A stretch of 64,000 bases of DNA from Pedobacter sp. R20-19 (GTDB lineage Bacteria > Bacteroidota > Bacteroidia > Sphingobacteriales > Sphingobacteriaceae). The DNA lies in assembly GCF_000708265.2 (NCBI RefSeq), contig NZ_JCKI01000003.1, positions 186,001 to 250,000 of the forward strand, given 5' to 3'. The position numbers were made by a program, and so were the translations under genes. How positions within the stretch are numbered: the stretch's first letter is position 1; each line of letters begins with the position of its first letter. The notes under the pieces were generated by a model. The model ran no database searches, was not told the DNA's origin, and saw only the letters and a list, made by a program, of their open reading frames with translations. Positions 26,799 to 35,421 of the stretch are shown piece after piece.

Positions 26799-27096
26799 TT
26801 AAATAGTTGTAAAAGGAATATTTAAAGAGCTAAGCTTATTAGCAATATACTTACCATTAATACATTCAATAGTATTATTTACAATTCCTATACAACTATT
26901 GCCAAATAGTAAAGGGCCTCCACTGATTCCTCGAACTCTAGATCCGACAGATTTAATTGAATAAATGTTATCCATTATGTTGCCTACTGCAAAATTTGCA
27001 TTATATTTAATAACACCGCCATCCTTTTAGCATTTAGTGATCCAGTTATAATCACTTTATCTTGCTAATCCTGGAAATCCCAAAAATCCTGTTTAA
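26799..27096 (-). pseudogene. Decayed trypsin-like serine protease fragment
   Basis: Read leftward, the frame ending at the TAA at 26799-26801 encodes KDGGVIKYNANFAVGN, then SRVRGISGGPLLFGNS and IGIVNNTIECINGKYIANKL. The GISGGP segment matches the catalytic-serine motif (GxSGGP) of trypsin-like peptidases. Upstream, another frame gives DKVIITGSLNAK, which joins through a frameshift near 27027-27031. That frame continues back to KQDFWDFQD across an in-frame TAG near 27065. There is no start and no N-terminal domain with the His and Asp. I infer a truncated, frameshifted remnant. Confidence 0.6.
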
Positions 27097-27101
27097 AAAA
27101 A

Positions 27102-27126
27102 AGAGACAGAACTTCGTTCTGCCTCT
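27102..27126 (-). terminator. Terminator of the ferritin-like gene pair
   Basis: Eleven-base arms with one mismatch (agagacagaac/gttctgcctct) have a 3-nt loop. Reading leftward an eight-T run follows. It lies 47 bp past the stop at 27173. Confidence 0.88.
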
Positions 27127-27172
27127 CTACCTCAACCTAAACATTACCTAATCAATAATGTAAATGTTTTTA

Positions 27173-28033
27173 TTACGCTAGTTTCTTACCAGTTTTAATA
27201 AATAAGTTCGCAATTTTCTTCACATCAGAACCAGTTAAGAATTCGTCAAAACTTTCTGCTGCCTGAGATTGCGTTACCGCAGTACCATTAATGCCTGTGA
27301 TTTGAACACCAGCCTGAGTAGTGTTTTGCTCTCCTGCATAAACAGCATCAGCAGCAGAAACACCAGTATCGTTACCATTTGCAGTATATGCAATCCAAGG
27401 TTTTAAGCCCGATGCTCCAGTAACATTTGCGGCAACCATTTGGCGTAAATGTGCGGCGTGGCGAGCCTCTACCGAGTGAATTTGCAATGCTGTAGTTAAT
27501 ACTGGCATACCTTTTAAAATTGGTGCCTGCCCTTTATAAGCCCTCACACCAGTATCTTCAAAAGCTGTAGCAACTTTTAAGAAAGTTTGGTAGTTAGTAT
27601 CAACATCAGCGAATGTACCACCTGCTGTAAAATCAAAATCAGCATATACATATTGATCTGAACCTGTAATACCCAATGCACCTTTTAACAAATCTACGTG
27701 TGCACGTTCGTGGTTACGGATGGTGGTAATGGCCTGTCTTGCCGGTCCATCAGGAATGTATGTAGAATTTGCAAGTGTTAATGCATGGTTATAATAGTTC
27801 CATTCCAGGTATTCTAATGCTAATGCAAAACCTAAAACTTCATTTACCGAAGCTGGATTAGTTTGGCCATATGCTTTTTTAAACAAACCGCCTAAAGCTA
27901 ATGGTACTGCTGCCATAGAAATTTTCTTTCCAACGTTGAAAAAATCTCTCATTGCACTGCGTCTCGGGCTTAATCTTTCATAGATCTCACCATCAACTTT
28001 TTCTATTTCGTCTAATATATTTAAGATATTCAT
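27173..28033 (-). CDS. Ferritin-like domain protein, Tat-type leader
   Basis: This protein has 286 residues. Its leader has a twin-arginine-like segment (SPRRSAMRDFF near residue 23) before a hydrophobic stretch (ISMAAVPLALGGLF). The mature part is a ferritin-like four-helix domain with repeated Glu and ExxH-like sites (ALALEYLEWNYYNHA, TTIRNHERAHVDLL, FEDTGVRAYKG, HSVEARHAAHLRQM). Members are common in Bacteroidota and plants. Metal binding is likely but iron storage has not been shown. It is 19 bp downstream of a paralogue in the same operon. Confidence 0.85.
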   Translation of the reverse strand: MNILNILDEIEKVDGEIYERLSPRRSAMRDFFNVGKKISMAAVPLALGGLFKKAYGQTNPASVNEVLGFALALEYLEWNYYNHALTLANSTYIPDGPARQAITTIRNHERAHVDLLKGALGITGSDQYVYADFDFTAGGTFADVDTNYQTFLKVATAFEDTGVRAYKGQAPILKGMPVLTTALQIHSVEARHAAHLRQMVAANVTGASGLKPWIAYTANGNDTGVSAADAVYAGEQNTTQAGVQITGINGTAVTQSQAAESFDEFLTGSDVKKIANLFIKTGKKLA

Positions 28034-28052
28034 GATTGCTGAGTTTTAAGGA

Positions 28053-28781
28053 TTAAAGGTTAATTGCGTTAATTTTTGTTTTGATGTATTTTCCGGCAGC
28101 GGCTAACACCTTATCTGGTGTAAGTGCCCCATCTAATCCTTTGGAATTATCTGCACCTAAAGCACTTAAAGAACTTAAATCTGCAAATGTTCCGTTAGAA
28201 ATAATGTCCCTGATGTAAGCTGCGTGACGAGCCTCTACAGAAACAATTTTACCTGCTGCTACCAAATAAGCATCTGTTGTAATACGTACACCAGCACCAT
28301 TATATGCGGCTACACCTAAATCTTCAAATGTCATTGCTGCACCTAAAACACTGCTTGCACTTGTAAAATCAATAGAAGAAAAATCTACCTCTAAACTCCC
28401 GATTGCCGCAGTACTTAATACATTTTTAAAAAACTCTCTGTGTGCAATTTCATGGAATTGAATGTCTTGGAAGTAAGCTTTTTGTGCAGTGGTGAATGAT
28501 GATGGTGGTGCAGATGCCACTTTAACATAAAATGCAGCTTCTAGTTGTTCTAAGGCATAAGCGTAATTTAAAACACCAATTTCATTCTTAAAATCTAAAG
28601 TTGCGCCAGTCATCACGTTCTCTACGCCACGGTCTTTTCTACAACCAGCAGCAACTAATGCAATACCAGCTGCACTTGCTCCTGCGTACTGAAGAAAAGA
28701 TCTTCTGCCTAGTGAGCCTTTAAATAAACTTTCATCCTGAAGTTCACTTTTTGTTTCTAGTTCATTGTTTTTCATAGTCAT
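28053..28781 (-). CDS. Ferritin-like domain protein with Tat signal and lipobox-like site
   Basis: This protein has 242 residues. The leader GRRSFLQYAGASAAGIALVAAGC carries a twin arginine and ends in a cysteine, so it may be a Tat-exported lipoprotein. The ferritin-like domain repeats the pattern of its neighbour (NYAYALEQLEAAFYVKV, FQDIQFHEIAHREFFKNVL, FEDLGVAAYNGAG, VSVEARHAAYIRDI). It is first in a two-gene operon and divergent, across 118 bp, from the LytTR response-regulator gene. Export to the periplasm sets it apart from classical ferritins. Confidence 0.86.
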   Translation of the reverse strand: MTMKNNELETKSELQDESLFKGSLGRRSFLQYAGASAAGIALVAAGCRKDRGVENVMTGATLDFKNEIGVLNYAYALEQLEAAFYVKVASAPPSSFTTAQKAYFQDIQFHEIAHREFFKNVLSTAAIGSLEVDFSSIDFTSASSVLGAAMTFEDLGVAAYNGAGVRITTDAYLVAAGKIVSVEARHAAYIRDIISNGTFADLSSLSALGADNSKGLDGALTPDKVLAAAGKYIKTKINAINL

Positions 28782-28899
28782 CTATGTTTTAGGTTTTTGA
28801 ATTCGTTTGATGATACATACGTGACAATTAATCGGATGGTTTTTTCTTTTACACTTTTTTTTATTAAGTGATTTTTAATACATTCACCAACCTATAAAT

Positions 28900-29685
28900 A
28901 TGATTACACTAAAAGCCATTATTGTTGATGATGAAGAGTTTGCACGTTCATCCTTATTTTTTCTGTTGCAACAAAATTGCCCGCAGGTAGAAATTACTGG
29001 TATTGCAAAATCTGTAAACGAAGCAAAAGAGATTTTAGCCCATCATCCCATCAATTTAATTTTTCTGGATATCGCAATGCCAGGCAGCAATGGTTTCGAA
29101 CTTATTCCCGATGCGCAAAAACACCAGGCAGCTGTAATCTTTACCACCGCATATGATCAGTATGCCCTAAAGGCCATTAAAGCAAATGCGTTAGATTATC
29201 TTTTAAAACCAATTGATATTGATGAGTTAAAAACGGCAGTAGATAAAGTTTCCGAACACCTTAAACGCTATCAGTACCAAAATGAAAGTGATGAACGCAT
29301 AGTAAATCTGGCATCAAGCCTCAATACTAAATCGGAGATTAGGAAGTTAACCCTACCCTACGGACAAGGCTTTAAAATGATTGATGTAGATGATATTATT
29401 TATATTGAGGCTGACAGCAATTATTCTGTTGTTCACTTTGCAGATCAGGATAAAATAACCGTTTCAAAAGTACTAAGGGAATTTGAAGAACTTCTTCCCT
29501 CCGATCAGTTTGTACGTGTACATAAATCCAGTATTATTAACCTCAACCACTTAAAAGAATACAATTCAAAAAACGGATTACAGGTTTTCTTGAAAAATGG
29601 AGAGAGCATTAATATATCACGACGTAGAGCGAGTGATTTTTTTGAGAAAATTAAACTTTTTATCAAAGCCGGCAGTGACCATTAA
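28900..29685 (+). CDS. LytTR-family response regulator
   Basis: This protein has 261 residues. The receiver domain (1-120) has the acid pair D10/D11, phosphorylation site D57 (FLDIAMPG), T83 and K103. A LytTR DNA-binding domain occupies about 155-255 (LPYGQGFKMIDVDDIIYIEADSNYS, FVRVHKSSIINLNHL). It precedes a large sensor kinase by 31 bp, its obvious cognate partner. The target genes are unknown; the divergent ferritin-like operon is the nearest candidate. Confidence 0.95.
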   Translation: MITLKAIIVDDEEFARSSLFFLLQQNCPQVEITGIAKSVNEAKEILAHHPINLIFLDIAMPGSNGFELIPDAQKHQAAVIFTTAYDQYALKAIKANALDYLLKPIDIDELKTAVDKVSEHLKRYQYQNESDERIVNLASSLNTKSEIRKLTLPYGQGFKMIDVDDIIYIEADSNYSVVHFADQDKITVSKVLREFEELLPSDQFVRVHKSSIINLNHLKEYNSKNGLQVFLKNGESINISRRRASDFFEKIKLFIKAGSDH

Positions 29686-29716
29686 TTTCGTCTCAACCAT
29701 ATTAAAAACATATCAG

Positions 29717-32680
29717 ATGATCAAGAAAATGCAGATTTTTCATCATTACCGGTTCATCTGTGCGCTGCTATTTTTGCTTTTTCTACTACCTGCTGATCTA
29801 TTTTCTCAAACCACTTACCTCCCCCATTACACCTCAAAAAACGGCCTGGCTAGCAATAACTGCTATTACATTTTACAAGATAAAAAAGGCTTTATCTGGA
29901 TTGCCACCGATAATGGTTTAAGTCGATTTGATGGTACGAATTTCCAAAATTTTACCATTGAGGATGGATTGCCTGACACCCAGATCCTTCAAATGAAAGA
30001 AGATAAGAGTGGCCGGATATGGTTCTTTGCATTAAATGGTCAATTAAGCTATTTAAAAGATGGTAAGTTTTACAATAAAGATAACAATCAGCTACTCAAA
30101 AAATTAAATTTCAATACCGTAATCACTTCATTTCTAATAGATAAATCGGGTAGAATCTGGCTGGGCACCAATTCTAATTTAATTGTTTGCTGGGATGGAA
30201 AAATGATCAGAAAATATGTTTCTCCAAATCCTGAAGATAAGTTCATAAATGCCTTTATCCATGAAGATGAGAAGGGAAACATTTTAGCATACAGCGATTT
30301 AAGCGTTCAAAAATTTAAAGGCAAAACGTTTTCAATAGTTAAATCTGGGGTAAGGCCAATTTCTTATATGACGGCAACCAGCCTGCCCAATCAGTCACTC
30401 CTTTACCTGGATCAAAAAGGGCTGAAAGAATATAAATCAGGAAAAATAAATGACCTGATTTCTATCCCGCAAAATTTAATCAAAAACATGTCTGGCTATT
30501 TTTATTATGATCAGACACTTAAAGAAGTTTGGCTGGCCAATGCGAATGGAACCTTTGCCCTAAATAAAAGCGGAAAAACAGTTCAGTACCTTCAAGATAT
30601 TTCGGTAAACCAGGTGATGAAAGATAGCAACCAGAATATGTGGTTTGCAACCAGCACCGGAATTTACATGCTGCCAAACATTAATAACAGGCTTTCTATT
30701 ATTGATGCAGAATCAGGATTAAGCAGCAATGTAATCAAAAGCATTACCAAAGATGGAAAAAACCGTTTGTGGCTCGGTACAGATGATGCCGTAATTGATA
30801 TTTTAAATATCCATAATTATCAGCTCCTCGAAGTGGGTTTAGATGATTTTAAGAAGTACAAAACCATTAAACAACTGGCCTTTGATCCTAAAAACGAATC
30901 CATTTATTTCGCTTCTGATTATGGAATGGGGGTTTTTAAAGACATTTATAAAAACACCGATCATGTAAGTTACCTCAAAGAGGCTAACAATTCTATGTTC
31001 GTGATTAAACACTTTAGTTTAAGCGGAAATAACAATCACCTGGCATTGGCTTTATCTTCTGGCGTTGTTTTTTTATCAGATAAGATGAAAAAATTTGAAT
31101 TCAATTCCCTTAAGTACCGGGAGAAAGAAGATTTTTTTAAAGACAGATCTTACCATGTTTTTTATGATAAAAATGGAAATTTATGGTTCTCTAATATCAA
31201 TGGCTTATCCGAATTTTCGAATGGGCGTTTGATTAAGCATTATGAAAAAGAAAATCTGTTAACCAAACGCATCAATGATATTCAACAACTGGCTGATGGC
31301 ACCCTCATTCTGGCGACTGATGGCTATGGTTTAATTTTTTATAAGGATAGTAAAATTACCAGGCAGATTACCCAGGAAGATGGATTAACCAATAACGTTT
31401 GCACCAAACTTTTCATCAAGAACAATGAAATTTGGGTACTCACCAATAAAGGGGTGAATAAAATTACCAACTACCCTAAAACACAAAGCGTAACCAATTT
31501 TGATTATGGCAAAGAGTTGCTTAGTGATGATATTAACAGCCTGTTTATAGATGATAGTACGGCTTATTTCGCCACCAACAAAGGGTTAATTTTATTTAAG
31601 TATAACAATAAAAACATCACTAAAAATTTGCCAAAGGTTTACGTAACGTCTATCATTAAAGATAACGAGCGTTTACCTGTTAACCAGGGTAACTTCACTT
31701 TTGAAACAGGCACCAATACCATTTTATTTACTTTTAGCGCGGTAGATTTTACCACGAGCGATATTACCTACCGCTATCGCTTAAATGAAAATGCGGCATG
31801 GGTAGAAACCCGTACCAGAAGGCTGGATTTTTCTTCGCTACAATCTGGCGATTACGTTTTTGAGGTTAGTGCCAAAAATCAAAACGGAAATTGGGGGCAG
31901 CCTGCAAAAATTTCGTTTACCATTAAAAAGTATTTCTGGCAAAGCTTATGGTTTCTTTCTATCCTAATCTTATTGGTAGCCTACATTTTCTATAAAGTAG
32001 CCGTTTATATTACCCGTAAACAGAAAGATAAAGAACAAGCCCAATTGCTGCTTAAAAATAAAGTGTTAATGTTAGAGCAACAGGCTTTACAAGCCATGAT
32101 GAACCCGCATTTTGTGTTTAATGTAATGAATTCAATCCAGCATTACATCAATACGCAAAATACAGCATCGGCCAATAAGGTTTTAACAGGTTTTGCACGC
32201 CTCATTAGAAAGAATTTGGAAATATGTACCAAAAGCTATATTTCACTGGATGAGGAATTGGAATACCTTAATCTTTACCTTAAACTAGAGAAAAACCGAT
32301 TCGGAGATAAACTTCAATATACCATTTCAATTGATGAAGATATTGATCTGGAAGAAACTTTTATCCCATCAATGCTCCTTCAGCCATATGTTGAAAATGC
32401 CATCTGGCATGGAATTATGCCAAAAGAAACTCAGGGATTGATTCAGATTAACATTAAATTACTGGATGCCGCTTACCTCAACATCGAAATTATAGATGAT
32501 GGAATTGGCATAGAAAATTCATTAAAGAACAAAAGAGACGATCACATTAGTAAAGGAATGCAACTTACCAGAGAGCGATTAAATCTTTTAGGTCAGATTG
32601 AAGCAAAACCTATACATTTAAATGTGAGTCAAAATGCTACAAATGGTACAACAGTTTCCATTTCTGTACCGTTAAAATAA
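29717..32680 (+). CDS. Propeller-type sensor histidine kinase
   Basis: This protein has 987 residues. It consists of a signal/anchor helix, then a large periplasmic two-component-regulator propeller (about 35-640; repeats such as GFIWIATDNGLSRFDG and GRIWFFALNG), then a Y_Y_Y domain (ITYRYRLNENAAWVE). A membrane helix follows (SLWFLSILILLVAYIFYKVAVYI) and then a cytoplasmic LytS-type kinase. The phospho-acceptor is H798 in MMNPHFVFNVMNS. The ATPase N box is LLQPYVENAIWHG and the G box is DDGIGIENS. The ATG at 29717 is preferred, because the longer frame overlaps the regulator gene and hides the signal peptide. It probably signals to the upstream LytTR regulator. Confidence 0.93.
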   Translation: MIKKMQIFHHYRFICALLFLLFLLPADLFSQTTYLPHYTSKNGLASNNCYYILQDKKGFIWIATDNGLSRFDGTNFQNFTIEDGLPDTQILQMKEDKSGRIWFFALNGQLSYLKDGKFYNKDNNQLLKKLNFNTVITSFLIDKSGRIWLGTNSNLIVCWDGKMIRKYVSPNPEDKFINAFIHEDEKGNILAYSDLSVQKFKGKTFSIVKSGVRPISYMTATSLPNQSLLYLDQKGLKEYKSGKINDLISIPQNLIKNMSGYFYYDQTLKEVWLANANGTFALNKSGKTVQYLQDISVNQVMKDSNQNMWFATSTGIYMLPNINNRLSIIDAESGLSSNVIKSITKDGKNRLWLGTDDAVIDILNIHNYQLLEVGLDDFKKYKTIKQLAFDPKNESIYFASDYGMGVFKDIYKNTDHVSYLKEANNSMFVIKHFSLSGNNNHLALALSSGVVFLSDKMKKFEFNSLKYREKEDFFKDRSYHVFYDKNGNLWFSNINGLSEFSNGRLIKHYEKENLLTKRINDIQQLADGTLILATDGYGLIFYKDSKITRQITQEDGLTNNVCTKLFIKNNEIWVLTNKGVNKITNYPKTQSVTNFDYGKELLSDDINSLFIDDSTAYFATNKGLILFKYNNKNITKNLPKVYVTSIIKDNERLPVNQGNFTFETGTNTILFTFSAVDFTTSDITYRYRLNENAAWVETRTRRLDFSSLQSGDYVFEVSAKNQNGNWGQPAKISFTIKKYFWQSLWFLSILILLVAYIFYKVAVYITRKQKDKEQAQLLLKNKVLMLEQQALQAMMNPHFVFNVMNSIQHYINTQNTASANKVLTGFARLIRKNLEICTKSYISLDEELEYLNLYLKLEKNRFGDKLQYTISIDEDIDLEETFIPSMLLQPYVENAIWHGIMPKETQGLIQINIKLLDAAYLNIEIIDDGIGIENSLKNKRDDHISKGMQLTRERLNLLGQIEAKPIHLNVSQNATNGTTVSISVPLK

Positions 32681-32868
32681 AAAATTTACCGTTTACTCAA
32701 TTTTTAATACCACTCACTAAATAGAACTTTAGTAGAACCCGTTTTAGCCTTAAACTTGTGTTAGAAATAAACGATAGTGTTTATCAAAGACGTTCTTATA
32801 GGATTGATATAGATATTTAATAACCTAACCTAAAGCTATATCTTAATTCAGGTTTCATTTGTGTGTTG

Positions 32869-32907
32869 AAAGCGGTCTTGTTTTTTAAAAGCGAGACCGC
32901 TTTTTTT
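32869..32907 (+). terminator. Terminator after the sensor kinase gene
   Basis: The stem aaagcggtct/agaccgcttt has a 19-nt loop that contains a T run, and it is followed by seven T residues. It lies 189 bp past the kinase stop, and the intervening stretch (32681-32868) holds no gene. Confidence 0.8.
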
Positions 32908-32921
32908 GTGCCTAAAAATTA

Positions 32922-32929
32922 TATTTTTG
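32922..32929 (+). promoter_or_regulatory. -7 box immediately before scpB
   Basis: TATTTTTG fits TAnnTTTG and ends 3 bp before the scpB ATG at 32933. It follows directly after the upstream terminator. Confidence 0.45.
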
Positions 32930-32932
32930 TAT

Positions 32933-33499
32933 ATGCCTCAGCAAGCCATCACCAAGCACATCGAAGCCCTTATTTTTTCATCTATCCAAAGTATTAGTGT
33001 TCAGGAAATGTTACTTGCATTAAATATATTATTTGAAGAGGAATACACAGAAGAACATATTTTTGAAAGTTTAGCCACCATTAAAGAGAAATATAGCAGA
33101 GATGAATTTGCCATTGAATTGGTGAATTTAAATAATGGCTATCAGTTTCTAACCAAAAAAGAATTTCATGAAACGGTGAATCAACTTCAGTTACACCGAT
33201 CTAAGAAAAAGTTAAGTCAGGCTGCAATGGAAACATTAGCCATAATTGCTTATAGGCAGCCAATTACAAAGTTAGAAATTGAACAAATAAGAGGTGTTAA
33301 CTCCGATTATTCTGTACAGCGTTTGCTAGAAAAAGAACTTATCAGCATGGATGGTAAGGCCGAAACGCCTGGCCGCCCCATTCTTTACCGTACCAGCCCT
33401 TTATTTATGGATTACTTTGGTTTAAACCATTTGAATCAACTTCCACAGTTAAAAGATCTCAACAAAGAAGAAAATACCATCGGAGAAAATGAGGCATAA
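32933..33499 (+). CDS. scpB: Segregation and condensation protein B
   Basis: This is the kleisin-associated subunit of the Smc-ScpAB complex that compacts and segregates the chromosome. It has 188 residues. Two winged-helix domains are visible: KHIEALIFSSIQSISVQEMLLALN, and the conserved LSQAAMETLAIIAYRQPITKLEIEQIRGVNSDY with VQRLLEKELISMDGK. GRPILYRTSPLFMDYFGL closes the second. The ATG at 32933 is preferred over a GTG nine codons upstream. scpA is not in the window. Confidence 0.95.
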   Translation: MPQQAITKHIEALIFSSIQSISVQEMLLALNILFEEEYTEEHIFESLATIKEKYSRDEFAIELVNLNNGYQFLTKKEFHETVNQLQLHRSKKKLSQAAMETLAIIAYRQPITKLEIEQIRGVNSDYSVQRLLEKELISMDGKAETPGRPILYRTSPLFMDYFGLNHLNQLPQLKDLNKEENTIGENEA

Positions 33500-33575
33500 A
33501 ATAATTTAATTTCTTTGCTTACAGATTGTTATTAAAAAAGTTTTTTTAGTATTTTTAAAGTATTAAATCAATCTT

Positions 33576-33583
33576 TATTTTTG
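33576..33583 (+). promoter_or_regulatory. -7 box immediately before the acidic small-protein gene
   Basis: TATTTTTG ends 4 bp before the ATG at 33588, the same arrangement as scpB, mqnC and others. Confidence 0.45.
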
Positions 33584-33587
33584 TGTT

Positions 33588-33779
33588 ATGAAAGCGCCAA
33601 AGAAACTCCCAACTAAACCAACCACCCCGAAACAGGTAGATGAAGACGATGATATGGAAGATGATGATATCCGAGCTATAAAAGCAAAATCTCAGGAAGA
33701 AGATGAAGATGATTTTGATGTTTCTTTAGATGACCTCGACAATTTTGATAACTTTGACGATGACGACGACGATTATTAA
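33588..33779 (+). CDS. Very acidic small protein, 63 residues
   Basis: This protein has a short basic, proline/threonine-rich N terminus (MKAPKKLPTKPTTPKQ) and an Asp/Glu-rich remainder ending in FDDDDDDY. It is certainly disordered. It has its own -7-like box and a strong terminator, which supports a real gene. It sits between scpB and a GNAT-like gene. Function unknown; a nucleic-acid-mimic or charge-shielding role would be speculation. Confidence 0.75.
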   Translation: MKAPKKLPTKPTTPKQVDEDDDMEDDDIRAIKAKSQEEDEDDFDVSLDDLDNFDNFDDDDDDY

Positions 33780-33801
33780 TATTTAAAAAATGATATATTT
33801 G

Positions 33802-33838
33802 AAAAAGCATCCTGCCTATTGGTTGGATGCTTTTTTAA
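33802..33838 (+). terminator. Terminator of the acidic small-protein gene
   Basis: The stem aaaaagcatcc/ggatgcttttt, with a 13-nt loop and T run, lies 23 bp past the stop. Confidence 0.85.
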
Positions 33839-33859
33839 TTTTAAAAACATTTCATACAA

Positions 33860-34972
33860 ATTATACAGGTAAATAGTTCAGCCCTCAAAACAGATTTCTT
33901 AAGCGTTCCAAAAGTGCTTTATAAAAATGATAAGCATTGGATTTGTCCTTTAGACAGTGAAGTTGAAAATGTTTTTGATCCTAAAAAAAATAACTTTTTC
34001 AATCATGGAAAATGTACCAGATGGGTTTTAAAAGATGATGCCGGAAATTTGATTGGCCGAGTTGCAGCCTTTATTAATGATAAAAAGGCATTTCAATATG
34101 ACCAGCCTACTGGTGGAATGGGCTTTTTTGAATCGATAGATGATGAACAGGCTGCATTTCTTTTATTTGATACCGCAAAAGCCTGGTTAATTGAAAATGG
34201 TATGAAAGCCATGGATGGTCCGATTAATTTTGGAGAAAATGATTCATTTTGGGGTTTACTGGTAGAGGGCTTTACTCCTCCCTCTTTCGGAATGAATTAT
34301 AATTTTCCTTATTATAAAAAGTTTTTCGATGCGTACGGTTTTATCACTGAATATGAACAACTTACTAACCACATTAATTTAACCATTCCTTTTCCAGAGC
34401 GTTTCACTAAAATTGCCAACTGGGTTAGAAATAAGCCTGGCTATACTTTCGAATATTTTAGCAAGCAAAATGCAGAAAAATACATTAACGACTTAATGGA
34501 AATTTATAATGATGGCTGGCAAGATTTTGAAAGTTTTGTTCCTATTAAAAAGGAAACCTTACAAGAAAGCTTTAAAAGCATGGAACCCATCATGGATGAA
34601 CACTTAATTCAATTTGCTTATTTTAATGGGGAACCAGCATCATTTGTAGTTTTAATACCTGATGCCAACCAAATGATTAAAGGCTTTAATGGTAAGCTGG
34701 GTATTATTGAAAAGTTAAAATTTGCTTATCGCCGCTGGGTTGGTGTTACAAGGATGCGTGCCATTGTGATGGGTACAAAACCTAAATTCCAAAAACATGG
34801 TTTAGAATCAGTTTTATTTATCCGATTGGGAGAATATGTGCTTCCAAAAAATCAATATAAAGAATTAGAATTGAGCTGGGTAGGTGATTTTAATGAACAG
34901 ATGATTGCCATACATAAAGCTACTGGTGCAACCTTTGGTAAAAAGCACTTAACGATGAGGAAAGTATTTTAA
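33860..34972 (+). CDS. GNAT-fold acyltransferase-like protein, start uncertain (possible non-AUG)
   Basis: The first usual start is GTG at 33914. However, the frame upstream to the stop at 33842 encodes IIQVNSSALKTDFLSVPKVLYKNDKHWICPLD. The part before the GTG has the expected family N terminus (a DFxxxPxxLYKND pattern), and no ATG, GTG or TTG precedes it. I place the start at ATT 33860, tentatively. The protein is about 370 residues with an N-acetyltransferase-like fold (GRVAAFIND, GGMGFFESIDDEQAAFLLFDTAKAWLIENGM, AMDGPINFGENDSFWGLLVEGF). The C-terminal half resembles a second GNAT domain. Substrate unknown. The coordinates 33914-34972 are the conservative alternative. Confidence 0.7.
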   Translation: MIQVNSSALKTDFLSVPKVLYKNDKHWICPLDSEVENVFDPKKNNFFNHGKCTRWVLKDDAGNLIGRVAAFINDKKAFQYDQPTGGMGFFESIDDEQAAFLLFDTAKAWLIENGMKAMDGPINFGENDSFWGLLVEGFTPPSFGMNYNFPYYKKFFDAYGFITEYEQLTNHINLTIPFPERFTKIANWVRNKPGYTFEYFSKQNAEKYINDLMEIYNDGWQDFESFVPIKKETLQESFKSMEPIMDEHLIQFAYFNGEPASFVVLIPDANQMIKGFNGKLGIIEKLKFAYRRWVGVTRMRAIVMGTKPKFQKHGLESVLFIRLGEYVLPKNQYKELELSWVGDFNEQMIAIHKATGATFGKKHLTMRKVF

Positions 34973-35002
34973 TAAGATATAAGAATAGAGGAAGAAGGAA
35001 AG

Positions 35003-35030
35003 CGTCATTGCGAAGCACGAAGCAATGAGG
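35003..35030. repeat. CGTCATTGCGA-type intergenic repeat
   Basis: The sequence cgtcattgcgaagcacgaagcaatgagg contains a hairpin (cattgc/gcaatg, 35006-35027). It lies between converging genes and belongs to a widely dispersed class of bacterial intergenic repeats. Confidence 0.6.
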
Positions 35031-35033
35031 CAT

Positions 35034-35351
35034 TTACATCCCTAACTTATCATAAAGATCAATAACCTTCTTACGAAGCTTATTGATCTCTTCATCTTTT
35101 TCTAAAAGATTCTTTTTTAAAGCGGTAATATCTTCTGAAGAATGCTCAACAGCATTTTCACCAAGAAGCTGAGTAACTGAAATGTTAAAAGTTTCAGCAA
35201 TTTGAAGCAAACGAGATACATTTAAATCTGTTTGACCGGTTTCTATTTTACAAAAAGCAGGCGTAGAAATATTTAACAATTTTGCAGCATCAGCCTGGCT
35301 TAGACCAAGTGCTACCCTACGCTGTTTAATATTCTGACCAATTCTTTTCAT
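35034..35351 (-). CDS. XRE-family regulator with coiled-coil tail
   Basis: This protein has 105 residues. The helix-turn-helix domain spans 5-60 (IGQNIKQRRVALGLSQADAAKLLNISTPAFCKIETGQTDLNVSRLLQIAETFNIS). It is followed by a heptad-like C-terminal helix (DITALKKNLLEKDEEINKLRKKVIDLYDKLG) that should dimerise. It lies downstream of mpl on the same strand, separated by an inverted repeat. Target unknown. Confidence 0.88.
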   Translation of the reverse strand: MKRIGQNIKQRRVALGLSQADAAKLLNISTPAFCKIETGQTDLNVSRLLQIAETFNISVTQLLGENAVEHSSEDITALKKNLLEKDEEINKLRKKVIDLYDKLGM

Positions 35352-35364
35352 TTTGTTAATTAGG

Positions 35365-35419
35365 TATGAGCTATCAGATTTGGGATTTAAAATTTGTGTC
35401 TCACATCTGATAGCTCATA
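35365..35419. repeat. Inverted repeat between mpl and the XRE gene
   Basis: Fifteen-base arms (tatgagctatcagat at 35365-35379 and its complement at 35405-35419) are separated by 25 bp. No T run follows, so it looks more like an intergenic repeat than a terminator. Confidence 0.6.
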
Positions 35420-35421
35420 TC

